Below, one piece after another: positions 35,483 through 45,981 of a stretch of DNA of 64,000 nt. Numbering within the stretch: position 1 is the stretch's first letter; each line of letters starts with the position of its first letter. The translations under genes and the position numbers were made by a program. Origin of the DNA: Pseudomonas protegens (lineage in GTDB: Bacteria > Pseudomonadota > Gammaproteobacteria > Pseudomonadales > Pseudomonadaceae); NCBI RefSeq assembly GCF_003363755.1, contig NZ_CP031396.1:2232001-2296000 (forward strand). Direction: 5' to 3'. The notes under the pieces are model-generated. The model was given only the letters and a program-made list of their open reading frames with translations. It was not told the origin of the DNA and made no database searches.

Positions 35483-37039
35483 ATGACTGCAAAATCCCTA
35501 CTCACGACCCTACTGCCACTGGTGACCGACCTGTCTCGGGAACTGCCAGAGGGCGAACGATATCGCCGCCTGCTGGAGGCCCTGCGAGCCCTGCTGCCCT
35601 GCGATGCCGCCGCGTTGCTGCGCCTGGATGGCGAATGGCTGGTGCCGCTGGCGGTCAACGGCCTGAGTACCGATACCCTGGGCCGGCGCTTCAAGGTCAG
35701 CGAGCACCCGCGCTTTGCCGCCCTGCTCAGCAGCCCGGGACCGACCCGTTTTGCCAGCGACAGTGAACTGCCCGATCCCTATGATGGCCTGGTGGAAGGT
35801 CTCGATGATCACCTGGAAGTCCATGACTGCATGGGCTGTCCGCTGTTCGTCGATGAACGCCCCTGGGGCCTGCTGACCCTCGATGCCCTCGACCCGCAGC
35901 GCTTCGAGCCTATCGAACTGGACGCCCTGCAAGCCTTCGCCAGCCTCGCTGCCGCCACGGTCAGCGCTGCCGAACGCATCGAGCGCCTGGCACTGCGCGC
36001 CGAAAACGAGCACCAACGGGCCGAAGTCTTCCGCCAGGCCAGCGGGCAGAACCGCGAGATGATCGGCCAGAGCAAGGCCCACAAGCGCTTGCTGGAAGAG
36101 ATCAATCTGGTTGGCGGCAGCGACCTGACCGTGCTGATCACCGGGGAAACCGGCGTTGGCAAGGAACTGGTGGCCCAAGCCATTCACGCGGCCTCGCCCC
36201 GGGCGGAGCAACCGATCATCAGCCTCAACTGCGCGGCCCTGCCCGAAACCCTGGTGGAAAGCGAGCTGTTCGGCCATGTGCGCGGCGCCTTTACCGGGGC
36301 CACCCAGGATCGTCGGGGGAAATTCGAGCTGGCCAATGGCGGCACCCTGTTTCTCGATGAAGTCGGTGAACTGTCGCTGACGGTACAAGCCAAGCTGCTG
36401 CGGGTGCTGCAAAGTGGCCAATTGCAACGCCTGGGCTCGGACAAGGAACATCAGGTGGACGTACGCCTGATCGCCGCCACCAACCGCGATCTGGCAGAAG
36501 AGGTGCGCAACGGTCGCTATCGCGCCGACTTCTACCACCGCCTCAGCGTTTATCCACTGCGGGTGCCGGCCCTGCGGGACCGGGGCCGGGACGTGCTGCT
36601 GCTCAGCGGCTACTTCCTGGAACAGAACCGCTCGCGCATGGGCCTGGTCAGCCTGCGCCTGAGCGCCGATGCGCAACAGGCGCTGCTGGCCTACAACTGG
36701 CCGGGCAACGTCCGCGAACTGGAGCACTTGATCGGCCGCAGCGCCCTCAAGGCCTTGGGCAACTGCCGTGAACGGCCGAAGATCCTCAGCCTGGATGCAA
36801 CGGACCTGGACCTGCCGCGGGTCAGCGAAAAGGCGCCTGCCGTGCCCGAGCAAGCCCTTGAAAGCGCGCCTCTGGCCCTCACCAACGGCGATCTGCGCCA
36901 GGCCACCGAGCACTATCAACGCCAACTGATCAACGCCTGCCTTGAACGGCACCAGCACAACTGGGCCAGTGCCGCCCGTGAGCTAGGCTTGGACAGGGCC
37001 AACCTCAGCCGCCTGGCCAAGCGCCTGGGCCTGCGGTAG
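35483..37039 (+). CDS. norR: NorR (FhpR-type) nitric oxide-sensing sigma54 activator
   Basis: A 518-residue activator. The GAF domain (1-165) keeps residues known to matter for the iron centre of E. coli NorR: Arg in [17 protein letters not shown] and His/Cys in [10 protein letters not shown]. The AAA+ domain has Walker [26 protein letters not shown] (sigma54 contact) and Walker [12 protein letters not shown]; a Fis-type helix-turn-helix ends it ([22 protein letters not shown]). It activates hmp when NO binds the iron. GGAG precedes the ATG. Confidence 0.94.
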   Translation: MTAKSLLTTLLPLVTDLSRELPEGERYRRLLEALRALLPCDAAALLRLDGEWLVPLAVNGLSTDTLGRRFKVSEHPRFAALLSSPGPTRFASDSELPDPYDGLVEGLDDHLEVHDCMGCPLFVDERPWGLLTLDALDPQRFEPIELDALQAFASLAAATVSAAERIERLALRAENEHQRAEVFRQASGQNREMIGQSKAHKRLLEEINLVGGSDLTVLITGETGVGKELVAQAIHAASPRAEQPIISLNCAALPETLVESELFGHVRGAFTGATQDRRGKFELANGGTLFLDEVGELSLTVQAKLLRVLQSGQLQRLGSDKEHQVDVRLIAATNRDLAEEVRNGRYRADFYHRLSVYPLRVPALRDRGRDVLLLSGYFLEQNRSRMGLVSLRLSADAQQALLAYNWPGNVRELEHLIGRSALKALGNCRERPKILSLDATDLDLPRVSEKAPAVPEQALESAPLALTNGDLRQATEHYQRQLINACLERHQHNWASAARELGLDRANLSRLAKRLGLR

Positions 37040-37225
37040 AGGCCAAGGGCCTGCTCGCTGGAGCGGGCGTGCCAGCAAAGGGCACGGCGTAAATCCAGGG
37101 ACCCGCGCAGCGGCCGACGGAAAGCAGCCTCGCCGCTAAAGCCCGTCCTGAATACGTCGATAACCCGTTATCAAGGGTTGTCCGTGGGTCGAGCCACAAG
37201 CCAATTTTTTCCAGAGAAGGTTTTT

Positions 37226-38128
37226 ATGTCCTCCAACAAAGCCCGCGCAGACTCGCTTTCGCTTCTGCTGTTTACCTTGCGCAGCGGCAAGCTGATGGCA
37301 ATCAACCTGCTTAAAGTCAGTGAAATCATTCCCTGCCCGCCGCTGACCAAGCTGCCGGAATCCCACCCCCATGTGAAAGGCATCGCCACCTTGCGCGGCA
37401 ACTCGCTGTCGGTGATAGACCTCAGCCGGGCCATCGGCGAGCGCCCCCTGGCCGACCCGGACAGCGGTTGCCTGATCGTCACCGACGTCAGCCGTTCCAA
37501 ACAGGGCCTGCACGTGCAGGCGGTGAGCAAGATCGTCCACTGCCTGACCACCGATATCCGCCCACCGCCCTTTGGTTCCGGCGGTATCAAGTCCTACATC
37601 ACCGGCGTAACCCAGGTAGACGGCACGCTGGTGCAAGTGCTGGATATCGAGAAAGTGATCCACGGCATCGCCCCGGCGCAGATCGAGATGGCGCCCACCG
37701 AACTGAGCATGGAAGACGCCGATGCCCTGGGCAATGCGCGCATCCTGGTGGTGGACGACAGCCAGGTAGCGCTGCAGCAATCGGTGCACACCCTGCGCAA
37801 CCTCGGCCTGCAATGTCACACCGCCCGCAGCGCCAAAGAGGCCATCGACTGCCTGCTGGAACTGCAAGGCACGGCCAACGAGATCAACCTGATCGTTTCG
37901 GACATCGAGATGTCGGAAATGGATGGCTACGCCCTCACCCGGACCCTGCGGGAAACCCCGGACTTCGCCCATCTGTATGTGTTGCTGCACACCTCGCTGG
38001 ACAGTGCCATGAACAGCGAAAAAGCACGCCAGGCCGGAGCCAATGCGGTACTCACCAAATTCTCCTCGCCGGAACTGACCCGCTGCCTGATCGACGCTGC
38101 CAAGACCATCGCCAGCCAGGCAGCCTGA
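37226..38128 (+). CDS. cheV: CheV chemotaxis coupling protein
   Basis: A 300-residue fusion of a CheW-like domain (residues ~10-160: LLFTLRSGKLMAINLLKVSEI, HVKGIATLRGNSLSVIDLSRAIG) and a response receiver (~185-300). The receiver keeps the acidic pair VVDDSQ, phospho-acceptor Asp in IVSDIEMSEMDGY, Thr in LLHTSLDS and Lys in VLTKFSS. It links chemoreceptors to CheA with phosphorylation-dependent tuning. The ATG at 37226 follows GAGAAGG. A GNAT gene follows after three bases. Confidence 0.93.
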   Translation: MSSNKARADSLSLLLFTLRSGKLMAINLLKVSEIIPCPPLTKLPESHPHVKGIATLRGNSLSVIDLSRAIGERPLADPDSGCLIVTDVSRSKQGLHVQAVSKIVHCLTTDIRPPPFGSGGIKSYITGVTQVDGTLVQVLDIEKVIHGIAPAQIEMAPTELSMEDADALGNARILVVDDSQVALQQSVHTLRNLGLQCHTARSAKEAIDCLLELQGTANEINLIVSDIEMSEMDGYALTRTLRETPDFAHLYVLLHTSLDSAMNSEKARQAGANAVLTKFSSPELTRCLIDAAKTIASQAA

Positions 38129-38131
38129 GCC

Positions 38132-38611
38132 ATGAGCGAGGTCCACTGCCTGCTGCTGCGTCGTGACCTCAGTGTCCTCCAGGCCACGCCACAGTGGCCG
38201 GCGGGCATCACCCTGCAGCACTACAGCCCGGAACTGGCCGAAGCCGTGCATCAACTGCTGCACCTGGGCTACCAGGACGGCGGTGGCCAGGTGCCGCCCC
38301 TGGAAAACTGGCGCCGGGCCTTTGAAACCGATGCCGAGTACGACCCTCAACTGTGTCTGGTGGTGCGGGATGCGCAGGGCGTGGTGGCGGTGGCCCAGTG
38401 CTGGACCAGCGCCTATATCAAGGATCTGGTGGTGCACCCTCGGGCCCGTGGTCAAGGACTGGGCCGCGCCCTGCTGCTACAAGCCTTCATGATGTTCGCC
38501 GAACGCCGGGAAGGCTTTGTCGATCTCAGGGTGCTGGAGGACAACCTGCGGGCGCGGCGCTTGTATGAAAGCACCGGCATGCATATCGTGCGTCGCGAAG
38601 TCCTGCCCTAG
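38132..38611 (+). CDS. GNAT family N-acetyltransferase
   Basis: A 159-residue single-domain acetyltransferase. YIKDLVVHPRARGQGLGRALLLQAF is the acetyl-CoA-binding A motif and VLEDNLRARRLYESTGM the B motif. The start lies three bases after the cheV stop, so the two are co-transcribed. Substrate unknown; adjacency to a chemotaxis gene may be incidental. Confidence 0.87.
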   Translation: MSEVHCLLLRRDLSVLQATPQWPAGITLQHYSPELAEAVHQLLHLGYQDGGGQVPPLENWRRAFETDAEYDPQLCLVVRDAQGVVAVAQCWTSAYIKDLVVHPRARGQGLGRALLLQAFMMFAERREGFVDLRVLEDNLRARRLYESTGMHIVRREVLP

Positions 38612-38729
38612 GCGACAGCCATCAAGACCCGACAGCTGGCGTGCAACTTGCTTCGACACGGCTCCTGGCCGCGTCAATAACAGCATTTATGGCGCTATCC
38701 CTGTCGACCCAGAACGGTTTACTCGCTCC

Positions 38730-39479
38730 ATGAATACTCAGTTTTCCTGCGTTGGTTGCGGCAAGTGCTGCAACGATCACCATGTGCCCCTGACCCTCAC
38801 CGAAGCCCGGGCCTGGGCCGCCGACGGCGGTCAGGTGATCGTCCTGGTGGAGGCTTTCCTCGGCAATGGCCTGGGGCTGCCGGCGCAACAGCGCGAGCAC
38901 GCCGAGCGCCGTTCCTGCCGGGTCAAAAGTGGCAGTACCGAGGCCTACGTGGCGATCACCTTTGCCGCCTACAACGTCGGCCCCTGCCGGAATCTTGACG
39001 AAGACCAGCTCTGCCGCATCTATGAGCGTCGCCCCCTGGTGTGCCGTATCTACCCCATGGAGATCAATCCCCATATCCCCCTCAACCCGCAGGCCAAGGA
39101 GTGCCCGCCGGAATCCTGGGAACAGGGGCCGCAACTGATTCTGGGGGGAGCACTGGTGGATAGGGAACTGGCCGAGCTGATCAGCCGCTCACGCCAGGCC
39201 GACCGCGACGATATCCACACCAAGGAAGCCATTTGCGCCCTGCTCGGCATTCGCACCACGGCCCTAAAGGGCGACGGCTTCACCGCCTACTTGCCCGACA
39301 TGAATGCCCTGGCCAAGGCCATCGATCAAGTTCAGGCAGCGCCCCCCGTGGCATCCAGCCAGCCCTGGCGCTTTCACCTGTCCGGAAACGACATCGCCGG
39401 CCAGGTCCAGGCTGCCGGCGCCCAGGTGGTCAGCGAAGCGGCCCTGGACTATGCCTTCATCTCGCTGCGCGCCGCCTGA
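38730..39479 (+). CDS. YkgJ-family cysteine cluster protein
   Basis: A 249-residue soluble protein. The cluster is CVGCGKCCNDHHVPLT at residues ~7-22, with later Cys in GPCRNLDEDQLCRIYERRPLVCRIYPMEI, the arrangement of the YkgJ zinc- or iron-binding family. The C-terminal ~100 residues are not recognised. The ATG at 38730 starts the conserved MNTQFSCVGCGKCC; its ribosome site is weak, so the start is moderately sure. The function of the family is not established. Confidence 0.82.
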   Translation: MNTQFSCVGCGKCCNDHHVPLTLTEARAWAADGGQVIVLVEAFLGNGLGLPAQQREHAERRSCRVKSGSTEAYVAITFAAYNVGPCRNLDEDQLCRIYERRPLVCRIYPMEINPHIPLNPQAKECPPESWEQGPQLILGGALVDRELAELISRSRQADRDDIHTKEAICALLGIRTTALKGDGFTAYLPDMNALAKAIDQVQAAPPVASSQPWRFHLSGNDIAGQVQAAGAQVVSEAALDYAFISLRAA

Positions 39480-39496
39480 CCCCGCAGGATCAGGCT

Positions 39497-39512
39497 GGCC
39501 GGCGAACCGGCC
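39497..39512. terminator. GC-rich hairpin between convergent genes
   Basis: GGCCGG-CGAA-CCGGCC, a stable tetraloop hairpin, lies between the YkgJ-type gene and the leftward chemoreceptor gene. There is no T-run on either side, so it is only a candidate terminator. Confidence 0.4.
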
Positions 39513-41095
39513 TATCCGCGCTTATGCCAGAACTCCTGGGCCAGTTGCCGCAAATCCCCCGCCAGCCCGGCCACGTCGCCTGAATTGACATGACTGAGCT
39601 GGCCAGCACTGACCGTCACTTCACAGGCATTGCGAATACCCATGATGTTGCGGTTGATGTCCTCGCTCACCGCGCTCTGCTCCTCCACCGCCGCAGCAAT
39701 CTGCAGGCTCATTTCGGTGATCTGATTGACCCGCTGGCTGATGCCGTCCAGGGCCACCGCGGCGCGCTGGGCCTGGTCGACGCTGCTTTCCACATGCGCA
39801 CTGCTGTGCTGCATGGCCTCCACGGCATGGCGCGCCGCATTTTGCAAGGTGCTGATCATGCGCTGGATTTCGTTGGTGGAATCCTGGGTCCGCTGGGCCA
39901 GCCCACGGACCTCATCGGCCACCACGGCAAAGCCACGCCCCTGCTCCCCGGCCCGCGCCGCCTCGATGGCAGCGTTCAGGGCCAGCAGGTTGGTTTGCTC
40001 GGCGATGCTGCGGATCACCTCCAGGACCCCGGAAATATCCGTGCTGTGGCCCTCCAGCTGATGAATGACTTCGGTGGCCCGCTCCAGCTCGCTGGCCAGG
40101 CGCAGCACCGCGCTGCGGCTTTCGCCCACCAGTTGATGACCTTCACGGGTTTCGCTTTCCGCCTGATCCGCCGCCACCGATGCCTGCTGGGCATGGGTGG
40201 CGACCTCGGCCACGCTGGCGGCCATCTGGTGAATGGCGGCCGCCACCTGATCGGTTTCCGCCTGCTGCTCCAGAGTGCTGTTGTGGCTGCTGTGCAGGTG
40301 TTCCACCAGCTCTGCGGCATGCCCGGCCAGGCGCTGGGACGCATCGCCGATCCGCCCCACCACCGCCCCCACTTGGGCCTCGAGCATCTGCAAAGCGAAC
40401 TCGATACGCCCGAACTCGTCGGCACGACCGGTGTAGATGCCCTGGCTCAGTGGGTTGTCGCCGATCTGCCGGGCACGCTCGGCGAGGCGATCCAGCGGGC
40501 GCATTTGCATACCGAGCGCCACCAGACTCAGGCACCAGCCCATGGCCATCACCGTGCCCTGGAGCATCCAGGACTCGGGCAGCAGCCAGGCTGAAACCCC
40601 GAAACTGCCGATAAAACCGGCGCTGATGGCGGCCCACAGGCGCAAGCGCAAGCTCACCACCGGCAGCAGGCTCCAGCCTGAACGCCCGCCCTCCCTGAGC
40701 CGGGCATAAGCCCGCTCCGCGGCGTCAATCTGTTGCGCGCTGGGCTTGGTGCGCACCGATTGGTACTCCACCGCCTGACCGTCGCGGGTCACCGGCGTGA
40801 CGTAGGCGCTGACCCAGTAGTGGTCGCCGTTCTTGCAGCGGTTCTTGACCATGCCCATCCACGAGCGGCCGCTCTTGAGGGTGCGCCACATATGGCCGAA
40901 GGCCGCGGAGGGCATGTCCGGGTGACGCAGCAGGTTATGCGGCGAGCCCAGCAACTCCTCGCGGCTATAGCCGCTGATCTCGATGAAGTCAGGATTGGCG
41001 TAGGTGATCGCGCTGGTCAGATCGGTGGTCGAGAGGATGTTCGCATCAGGGGCAAAGTCCACGTTTCGCCCAGTAACCGGAAGGTTGATCTTCAT
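39512..41095 (-). CDS. PAS-domain methyl-accepting chemotaxis protein (Aer-like)
   Basis: A 527-residue receptor. An N-terminal PAS domain (about 15-115: [49 protein letters not shown]) is followed by two close membrane spans (~145-200), a HAMP region and the signalling domain with the highly conserved tip [23 protein letters not shown]. The PAS-first layout without a periplasmic loop matches Aer-type energy/redox sensors, which bind FAD; whether this one does is unknown. Confidence 0.9.
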   Translation of the reverse strand: MKINLPVTGRNVDFAPDANILSTTDLTSAITYANPDFIEISGYSREELLGSPHNLLRHPDMPSAAFGHMWRTLKSGRSWMGMVKNRCKNGDHYWVSAYVTPVTRDGQAVEYQSVRTKPSAQQIDAAERAYARLREGGRSGWSLLPVVSLRLRLWAAISAGFIGSFGVSAWLLPESWMLQGTVMAMGWCLSLVALGMQMRPLDRLAERARQIGDNPLSQGIYTGRADEFGRIEFALQMLEAQVGAVVGRIGDASQRLAGHAAELVEHLHSSHNSTLEQQAETDQVAAAIHQMAASVAEVATHAQQASVAADQAESETREGHQLVGESRSAVLRLASELERATEVIHQLEGHSTDISGVLEVIRSIAEQTNLLALNAAIEAARAGEQGRGFAVVADEVRGLAQRTQDSTNEIQRMISTLQNAARHAVEAMQHSSAHVESSVDQAQRAAVALDGISQRVNQITEMSLQIAAAVEEQSAVSEDINRNIMGIRNACEVTVSAGQLSHVNSGDVAGLAGDLRQLAQEFWHKRG

Positions 41096-41252
41096 GGGAA
41101 GCGCGCTCGTAATTGTTAGGAGGAGTCGGCAGGGCTGCTGACTCTAAGCGCACTGATGCCACAAATACTGATCCAGCTCAGGTTTAAAGCAATTAGCCAT
41201 CATTGCGATTAAAAAGCGCAAATAGAGGCAATGTCTTCGATTGTCGGCGATA

Positions 41253-41498
41253 TCAACGTTTGCCCATGGAGCGCCGGGTACCGGGAGGCGCTGCGCCGGG
41301 GGTCTTGGTGTGGCCATTGCTGGCGCCGTTCTTGTACCAGGGCTGCTGAACGTTTTTGGCCGCGGCGAATTCGGACGGTTTGAAGGGAAACTTGAACGCC
41401 GGTATCTCAGCCTTGCCCTCGGTTTCAGGGGTGGCCGGCTCGGCCGCAGGATCAACGCTCAGGGCGTCATCCGCGGCGGGTTGTGCAGGGGAAGTCAT
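41253..41498 (-). CDS. Small Ala/Pro-rich hypothetical protein
   Basis: An 81-residue protein from an ATG at 41498 preceded by TGGAG. The N-terminal half is Ala/Pro/Glu-rich and probably disordered; the second half has FKFPFKPSEFAAAKNVQQPWYKNG, which has the look of a short conserved motif, then a basic tail (TRRSMGKR). No membrane or signal sequence. No function recognised. Confidence 0.55.
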   Translation of the reverse strand: MTSPAQPAADDALSVDPAAEPATPETEGKAEIPAFKFPFKPSEFAAAKNVQQPWYKNGASNGHTKTPGAAPPGTRRSMGKR

Positions 41499-41720
41499 GG
41501 AAGCTCCAGGAGAGAAAGAAAAGCCGGGCCGAGGGACGGGCCACAGGGATCGGCAGTATACCTGTGTGCCTGCGATCTTTGACCTGCGTCGCAAGGGCTG
41601 GCAGGTACTTTTCTGACAGGGCTGACAGCTGGCCGTCACCCTGCTGACCGGGTTAGCGGACTATAACTGTGCACAGATCATGGCCATCCTTCCGACATCA
41701 CTGCCCGGCGCCCTCCCCCC

Positions 41721-42881
41721 ATGCCCATTGCCAAGAAAACCGTCGTGACCGCAACGCTTCTCCTGGCCATCGCCGCCGCTGCGATCTGGTTTCTCAACCA
41801 ACCCACAAGCCCCAGGCTGAGCGCGCCCTCGGCGATACCGGTGCGGGTGGTGCAGGTGGTCCAGCAGGACGTAGCGCGCTACACCAGCGGCATAGGCTCA
41901 GTGCAGTCGCTGCACAGTGTGACCATCCGTCCCCAGGTGGACGGCATCCTCACCCGATTGCGGGTCAAGGAAGGGCAATGGGTGAAAGCTGGCGACCTGC
42001 TGGCCACTCTCGATGACCGCTCGATCCGTGCCAACCTGGATCAGGCCCGGGCCCAGCTGGCACAGAATCAGGCCCAGCTGCAGGTGGCGCAGATCAATCT
42101 CAAGCGCTACAAGCTGCTGTCGGTGGATGACGGCGTCTCGAAGCAGACGTACGACCAGCAAGTGGCCCTGGTCAATCAGCTCAATGCCACGGCCCAGGGC
42201 AACCAGGCCGCCATCGACGCCACCCAGGTACAACTCTCCTACACCCAGATCCGCTCTCCCGTCACTGGCCGGGTGGGTATTCGTACCGTGGATGAAGGTA
42301 ACTTCCTACGCGTGACCGACACCCAGGGACTGTTTTCGGTGACCCAGATCGACCCCATCGCCGTGGAGTTTTCCCTGCCCCAGCAAATGCTGCCGACCTT
42401 GCAGCAGTTGATCCGCGCCCCGAAGCCGGCGGCGGTCCAGGCCTACCTGGGCGCCGACAGCAACAGCCCCGATGCCCTGCTGGGCACCGGGCACCTGACG
42501 CTGATCGACAACCAGATCAATGCCGGTACCGGCACCATTCGCGTCAAGGCCGAGTTCGACAACGCTCAGCAAAAGCTCTGGCCCGGACAATTGGTGACGG
42601 TGAAAATCCAGACGGCGCTGGACCAGGCCGCGCTCACCGTGCCGCCTGACGTGGTCCAGCGAGGCCTGGATCAGCACTTCGTGTTCAGGGTCAAAGACCA
42701 GCACGTGGAAAGCGTGCCGGTGCAGGTGCTGTATCAGGACAGCGGGCTGAACATCATCTCCGGCGTCCAGGCCGGGGACGTGCTGGTCAGTGACGGCCAG
42801 TCGCGGCTCAAACCCGGCTCCAGGGTCCAGGTACTGAGCGACCCGCCGCCCCTGGTGCAGGCCTCGGAGCCCAAGCCATGA
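41721..42881 (+). CDS. RND efflux periplasmic adaptor (membrane fusion protein)
   Basis: A 386-residue adaptor of the MdtA/AcrA type with an N-terminal anchor (VVTATLLLAIAAAAIWFL). The lipoyl half-motifs are VTIRPQVDGILTRLRVKEGQWVKAG and IRSPVTGRVGIRTVDEGNFLR, flanking a coiled hairpin (NLDQARAQLAQNQAQLQVAQ). Its stop overlaps the transporter start by four bases. It bridges the inner membrane pump and an outer membrane channel, which is not encoded here, so a shared TolC/OprM-like protein is implied. Confidence 0.93.
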   Translation: MPIAKKTVVTATLLLAIAAAAIWFLNQPTSPRLSAPSAIPVRVVQVVQQDVARYTSGIGSVQSLHSVTIRPQVDGILTRLRVKEGQWVKAGDLLATLDDRSIRANLDQARAQLAQNQAQLQVAQINLKRYKLLSVDDGVSKQTYDQQVALVNQLNATAQGNQAAIDATQVQLSYTQIRSPVTGRVGIRTVDEGNFLRVTDTQGLFSVTQIDPIAVEFSLPQQMLPTLQQLIRAPKPAAVQAYLGADSNSPDALLGTGHLTLIDNQINAGTGTIRVKAEFDNAQQKLWPGQLVTVKIQTALDQAALTVPPDVVQRGLDQHFVFRVKDQHVESVPVQVLYQDSGLNIISGVQAGDVLVSDGQSRLKPGSRVQVLSDPPPLVQASEPKP

Positions 42882-45800
42882 AGGGCCGTGGCTCGGTATC
42901 CGCCTGGTGCATCGACCATCCGGTCGCCACCGTGTTGCTGACGTTCGCGCTGGTGCTGCTGGGGCTGATCGCTTTTACGCGCCTGCCGGTGGCGCCGCTG
43001 CCGGAGGCCGAGTTTCCCACCATCCAGGTTTCCGCCGCCCTGCCCGGGGCCAGCCCGGACACCATGGCCTCCTCGGTAGCCACGCCGCTTGAGGTGCAGT
43101 TCAGCGCCATCCCCGGCGTAACCCAGATGACCTCCAGCAGCGCCCTGGGCTCCTCCCTGCTGACCCTGCAATTCACCTTGAACAAGAGCATCGACACCGC
43201 CGCTCAGGAAGTACAGGCGGCCATCAACACCGCCGCCGGCAAACTGCCCAAGGACATGCCCACCCTGCCCACCTGGAGGAAGGTCAACCCCGCCGACAGC
43301 CCGGTGCTGATCCTCAGCATCAGCTCGACGCAGATGCCCGGCACCGAGCTCAGCGACTACGCGGAAACCCTGCTGGCCCGGCAGATCAGCCAGATCGACG
43401 GTGTTGGCCAGATCAACATCACCGGCCAGCAGCGCCCGGCGATCCGGGTCCAGGCTTCAGCAGACAAGCTGGCGGCCATCGGCCTGACCCTGGCCGACAT
43501 TCGCCTGGCGATCCAGCAAACCAGCCTCAACCTGGCCAAGGGCGCGCTGTATGGCGAGTCGAGCATCTCCACCCTGTCCACCAACGACCAGCTGTTCCAT
43601 CCCGAGGAATACGGCCAGTTGATCGTTTCCTACAAGGACGGCGCACCGGTGCACCTGCAGGACGTGGCGCGAGTGGTCAACGGCTCGGAGAACGCCTACG
43701 TCCAGGCCTGGTCCGGCGACCAGCCGGGGGTCAACCTGGTGATCTCGCGCCAACCGGGGGCCAATATCGTCGACACCGTGGACCGCATCCAGGCTGCGCT
43801 GCCGGGCCTTGAGGCCATGCTGCCGGCGTCGGTGCAGGTCAAGGTGCTGGTGGATCGCACCCAGACCATCCGCGCCTCGCTGCATGAAGTAGAGATCACG
43901 CTGCTGATCGCCGTGCTGCTGGTGGTGGCGGTGATGGCGCTGTTCCTGCGCCAGTGGTCGGCGACCCTGATCGTCTCCGCAGTGCTGGGGGTATCGCTGA
44001 CCGCCAGTTTCGCCCTCATGTATGTGATGGGCTTCAGCCTGAACAACCTGACCCTGGTGGCCATCGTCATCGCCGTGGGCTTTGTGGTGGACGATGCCAT
44101 CGTGGTGGTGGAGAACATCCACCGTCACCTGGAGGCCGGCGACGGCATGCGCGAGGCGGCGATCAAGGGCGCCGCAGAGATCGGCTTTACCGTGGTCTCC
44201 ATCAGCTTTTCCCTGGTGGCGGCGTTCATTCCCCTGCTGTTCATGGGCGGCGTGGTGGGCCGGCTGTTCAAGGAGTTCGCCCTGACCGCCACCTCCACCA
44301 TCATGATTTCGGTGGTGGTCTCGCTGACCCTGGCCCCGACCCTGGCTGCCCTGTTCATGCGTGCCCCGGTGCACCCGGCCCATGCCCAGCCGGGTTTCGG
44401 CGAGCGCCTGCTGGCCTTCTACGAACGCGGCCTGCGCAAGGCCCTGGCCCATCAGCGACTGATGCTGGGGATTTTCGGCCTGACCTTGAGCATGGCCATC
44501 GCCGGTTACATTCTGATTCCCAAGGGCTTCTTCCCGGTGCAGGACACCGGCTTCGTGCTGGGTACTACCGAGGCGGCGGCGGACATCTCCTACCCGGACA
44601 TGGTGAAAAAACATCAGGCCCTGGCAGAAATCGTCGCTGCCGACCCGGCGGTGCAAGCCTTCTCCCATTCGGTGGGCGTCTCCGGCAACAACCAGACCAT
44701 CGCCAATGGCCGCTTCTGGATCTCGCTGAAAAAACGTGGCGACCGGGATGTCTCCGCCAGCGCCTTTATCGACCGCATCCGCCCACAACTGATGCAGGTG
44801 CCCGGCATCGTTCTCTACCTGCGGGCCGGCCAGGACATCAACCTCAGTTCCGGCCCCAGCCGCGCCCAGTATCAATATGTGCTCAAAAGCAACGACGGCC
44901 CGACCCTGAGTACCTGGACCCAACGCCTGACTGAAAAACTGCGCGGCAACCCGGCGTTCCGCGATGTTTCCAACGACCTGCAACTGGGCGGCAGCATCAC
45001 CCACATCAACATCGATCGCACCGCCGCCGCGCGCTTCGGCCTCACCGCCAGCGATGTCGACGAAGCGCTGTACGACGCCTTCGGCCAGCGTCAGATCAAC
45101 GAGTTCCAGACCGAGATCAACCAGTACAACGTGATCCTCGAACTCGACACTCAGCAACGGGGCAAGGCCGAAAGCCTGAACTACTTCTACCTGCGCTCGC
45201 CGCTGACCGGGCAGATGGTCCCGCTGTCGGCCCTGGCCCGCTTCGACGCGCCCAGCATCGGGCCGCTGTCGATCGCCCACGACGGCATGTTTCCGGCGGC
45301 CAATCTGTCGTTCAACCTGGCCCCCGGCGTGGCCCTGGGGGATGCGGTGATCCTGCTTGACCAGGCCAAGAGCGAGATCGGCATGCCGGCGGCCATCAGC
45401 GGCAACTTCCAGGGCGCGGCCCAGGCCTTCCAAAGCTCCTTGGCCAGCCAGCCGTACCTGATCCTCGCCGCGCTGGTGGCCGTGTACATCATTCTCGGGG
45501 TGCTGTACGAAAGCTTCGTGCATCCGCTGACCATCATTTCCACCCTGCCTTCAGCGGGCCTCGGCGCCTTGTTGATGCTCTGGCTCTGCGGCCAGGACTT
45601 TTCCATCATGGCGTTGATCGGCCTGGTGCTGCTGATCGGCATCGTCAAGAAAAACGGCATCCTGATGATCGACTTCGCCCTGGAGGCCCAGCGCAACCGT
45701 GGCCTGGCTCCTGAAGAAGCGATCTACCAGGCCTGTATCACCCGCTTCCGGCCGATCATCATGACCACCCTCGCCGCCTTGCTCGGCGCCCTGCCGCTGA

Positions 45801-45973
45801 TGCTCGGCTATGGCACCGGTGCCGAACTGCGCCAGCCCCTGGGCATCGCCGTGGTCGGCGGTTTGCTGGTGAGCCAGGCCCTGACGCTGTTCACCACGCC
45901 GGTCATATACTTGTGGCTCGAGCGGCTGTTCCACCGGCCCCAGCCGGCCCTTTCGCCGGCCACCAACACCTGA
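42878..45973 (+). CDS. RND efflux transporter (HAE1-type)
   Basis: A 1031-residue inner membrane pump with the two six-helix bundles and large periplasmic loops of AcrB-type proteins. FVVDDAIVVVENIHRHLE in the first bundle holds the Asp-Asp proton-relay pair; the second bundle has LIGIVKKNGILMIDFALEAQRN with the Lys. Length and helix spacing match MdtB/MuxB-like pumps of organic compounds rather than metal pumps. It is joined to a local two-component system nine bases downstream. Confidence 0.93.
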   Translation: MKGRGSVSAWCIDHPVATVLLTFALVLLGLIAFTRLPVAPLPEAEFPTIQVSAALPGASPDTMASSVATPLEVQFSAIPGVTQMTSSSALGSSLLTLQFTLNKSIDTAAQEVQAAINTAAGKLPKDMPTLPTWRKVNPADSPVLILSISSTQMPGTELSDYAETLLARQISQIDGVGQINITGQQRPAIRVQASADKLAAIGLTLADIRLAIQQTSLNLAKGALYGESSISTLSTNDQLFHPEEYGQLIVSYKDGAPVHLQDVARVVNGSENAYVQAWSGDQPGVNLVISRQPGANIVDTVDRIQAALPGLEAMLPASVQVKVLVDRTQTIRASLHEVEITLLIAVLLVVAVMALFLRQWSATLIVSAVLGVSLTASFALMYVMGFSLNNLTLVAIVIAVGFVVDDAIVVVENIHRHLEAGDGMREAAIKGAAEIGFTVVSISFSLVAAFIPLLFMGGVVGRLFKEFALTATSTIMISVVVSLTLAPTLAALFMRAPVHPAHAQPGFGERLLAFYERGLRKALAHQRLMLGIFGLTLSMAIAGYILIPKGFFPVQDTGFVLGTTEAAADISYPDMVKKHQALAEIVAADPAVQAFSHSVGVSGNNQTIANGRFWISLKKRGDRDVSASAFIDRIRPQLMQVPGIVLYLRAGQDINLSSGPSRAQYQYVLKSNDGPTLSTWTQRLTEKLRGNPAFRDVSNDLQLGGSITHINIDRTAAARFGLTASDVDEALYDAFGQRQINEFQTEINQYNVILELDTQQRGKAESLNYFYLRSPLTGQMVPLSALARFDAPSIGPLSIAHDGMFPAANLSFNLAPGVALGDAVILLDQAKSEIGMPAAISGNFQGAAQAFQSSLASQPYLILAALVAVYIILGVLYESFVHPLTIISTLPSAGLGALLMLWLCGQDFSIMALIGLVLLIGIVKKNGILMIDFALEAQRNRGLAPEEAIYQACITRFRPIIMTTLAALLGALPLMLGYGTGAELRQPLGIAVVGGLLVSQALTLFTTPVIYLWLERLFHRPQPALSPATNT

Positions 45974-45981
45974 GGCGGGTC

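Noticed and set aside
37040..37100. A second REP-like element after norR
   Set aside because: Only partial likeness (GGAGCGGGCGTGCCAGCAAAGG) with no clean palindrome.
43457..45523. A 688-codon minus-strand frame opposite the RND pump gene
   Set aside because: Antisense shadow of a well-conserved transporter, with His/Gln/Gly-rich translation and no motif.
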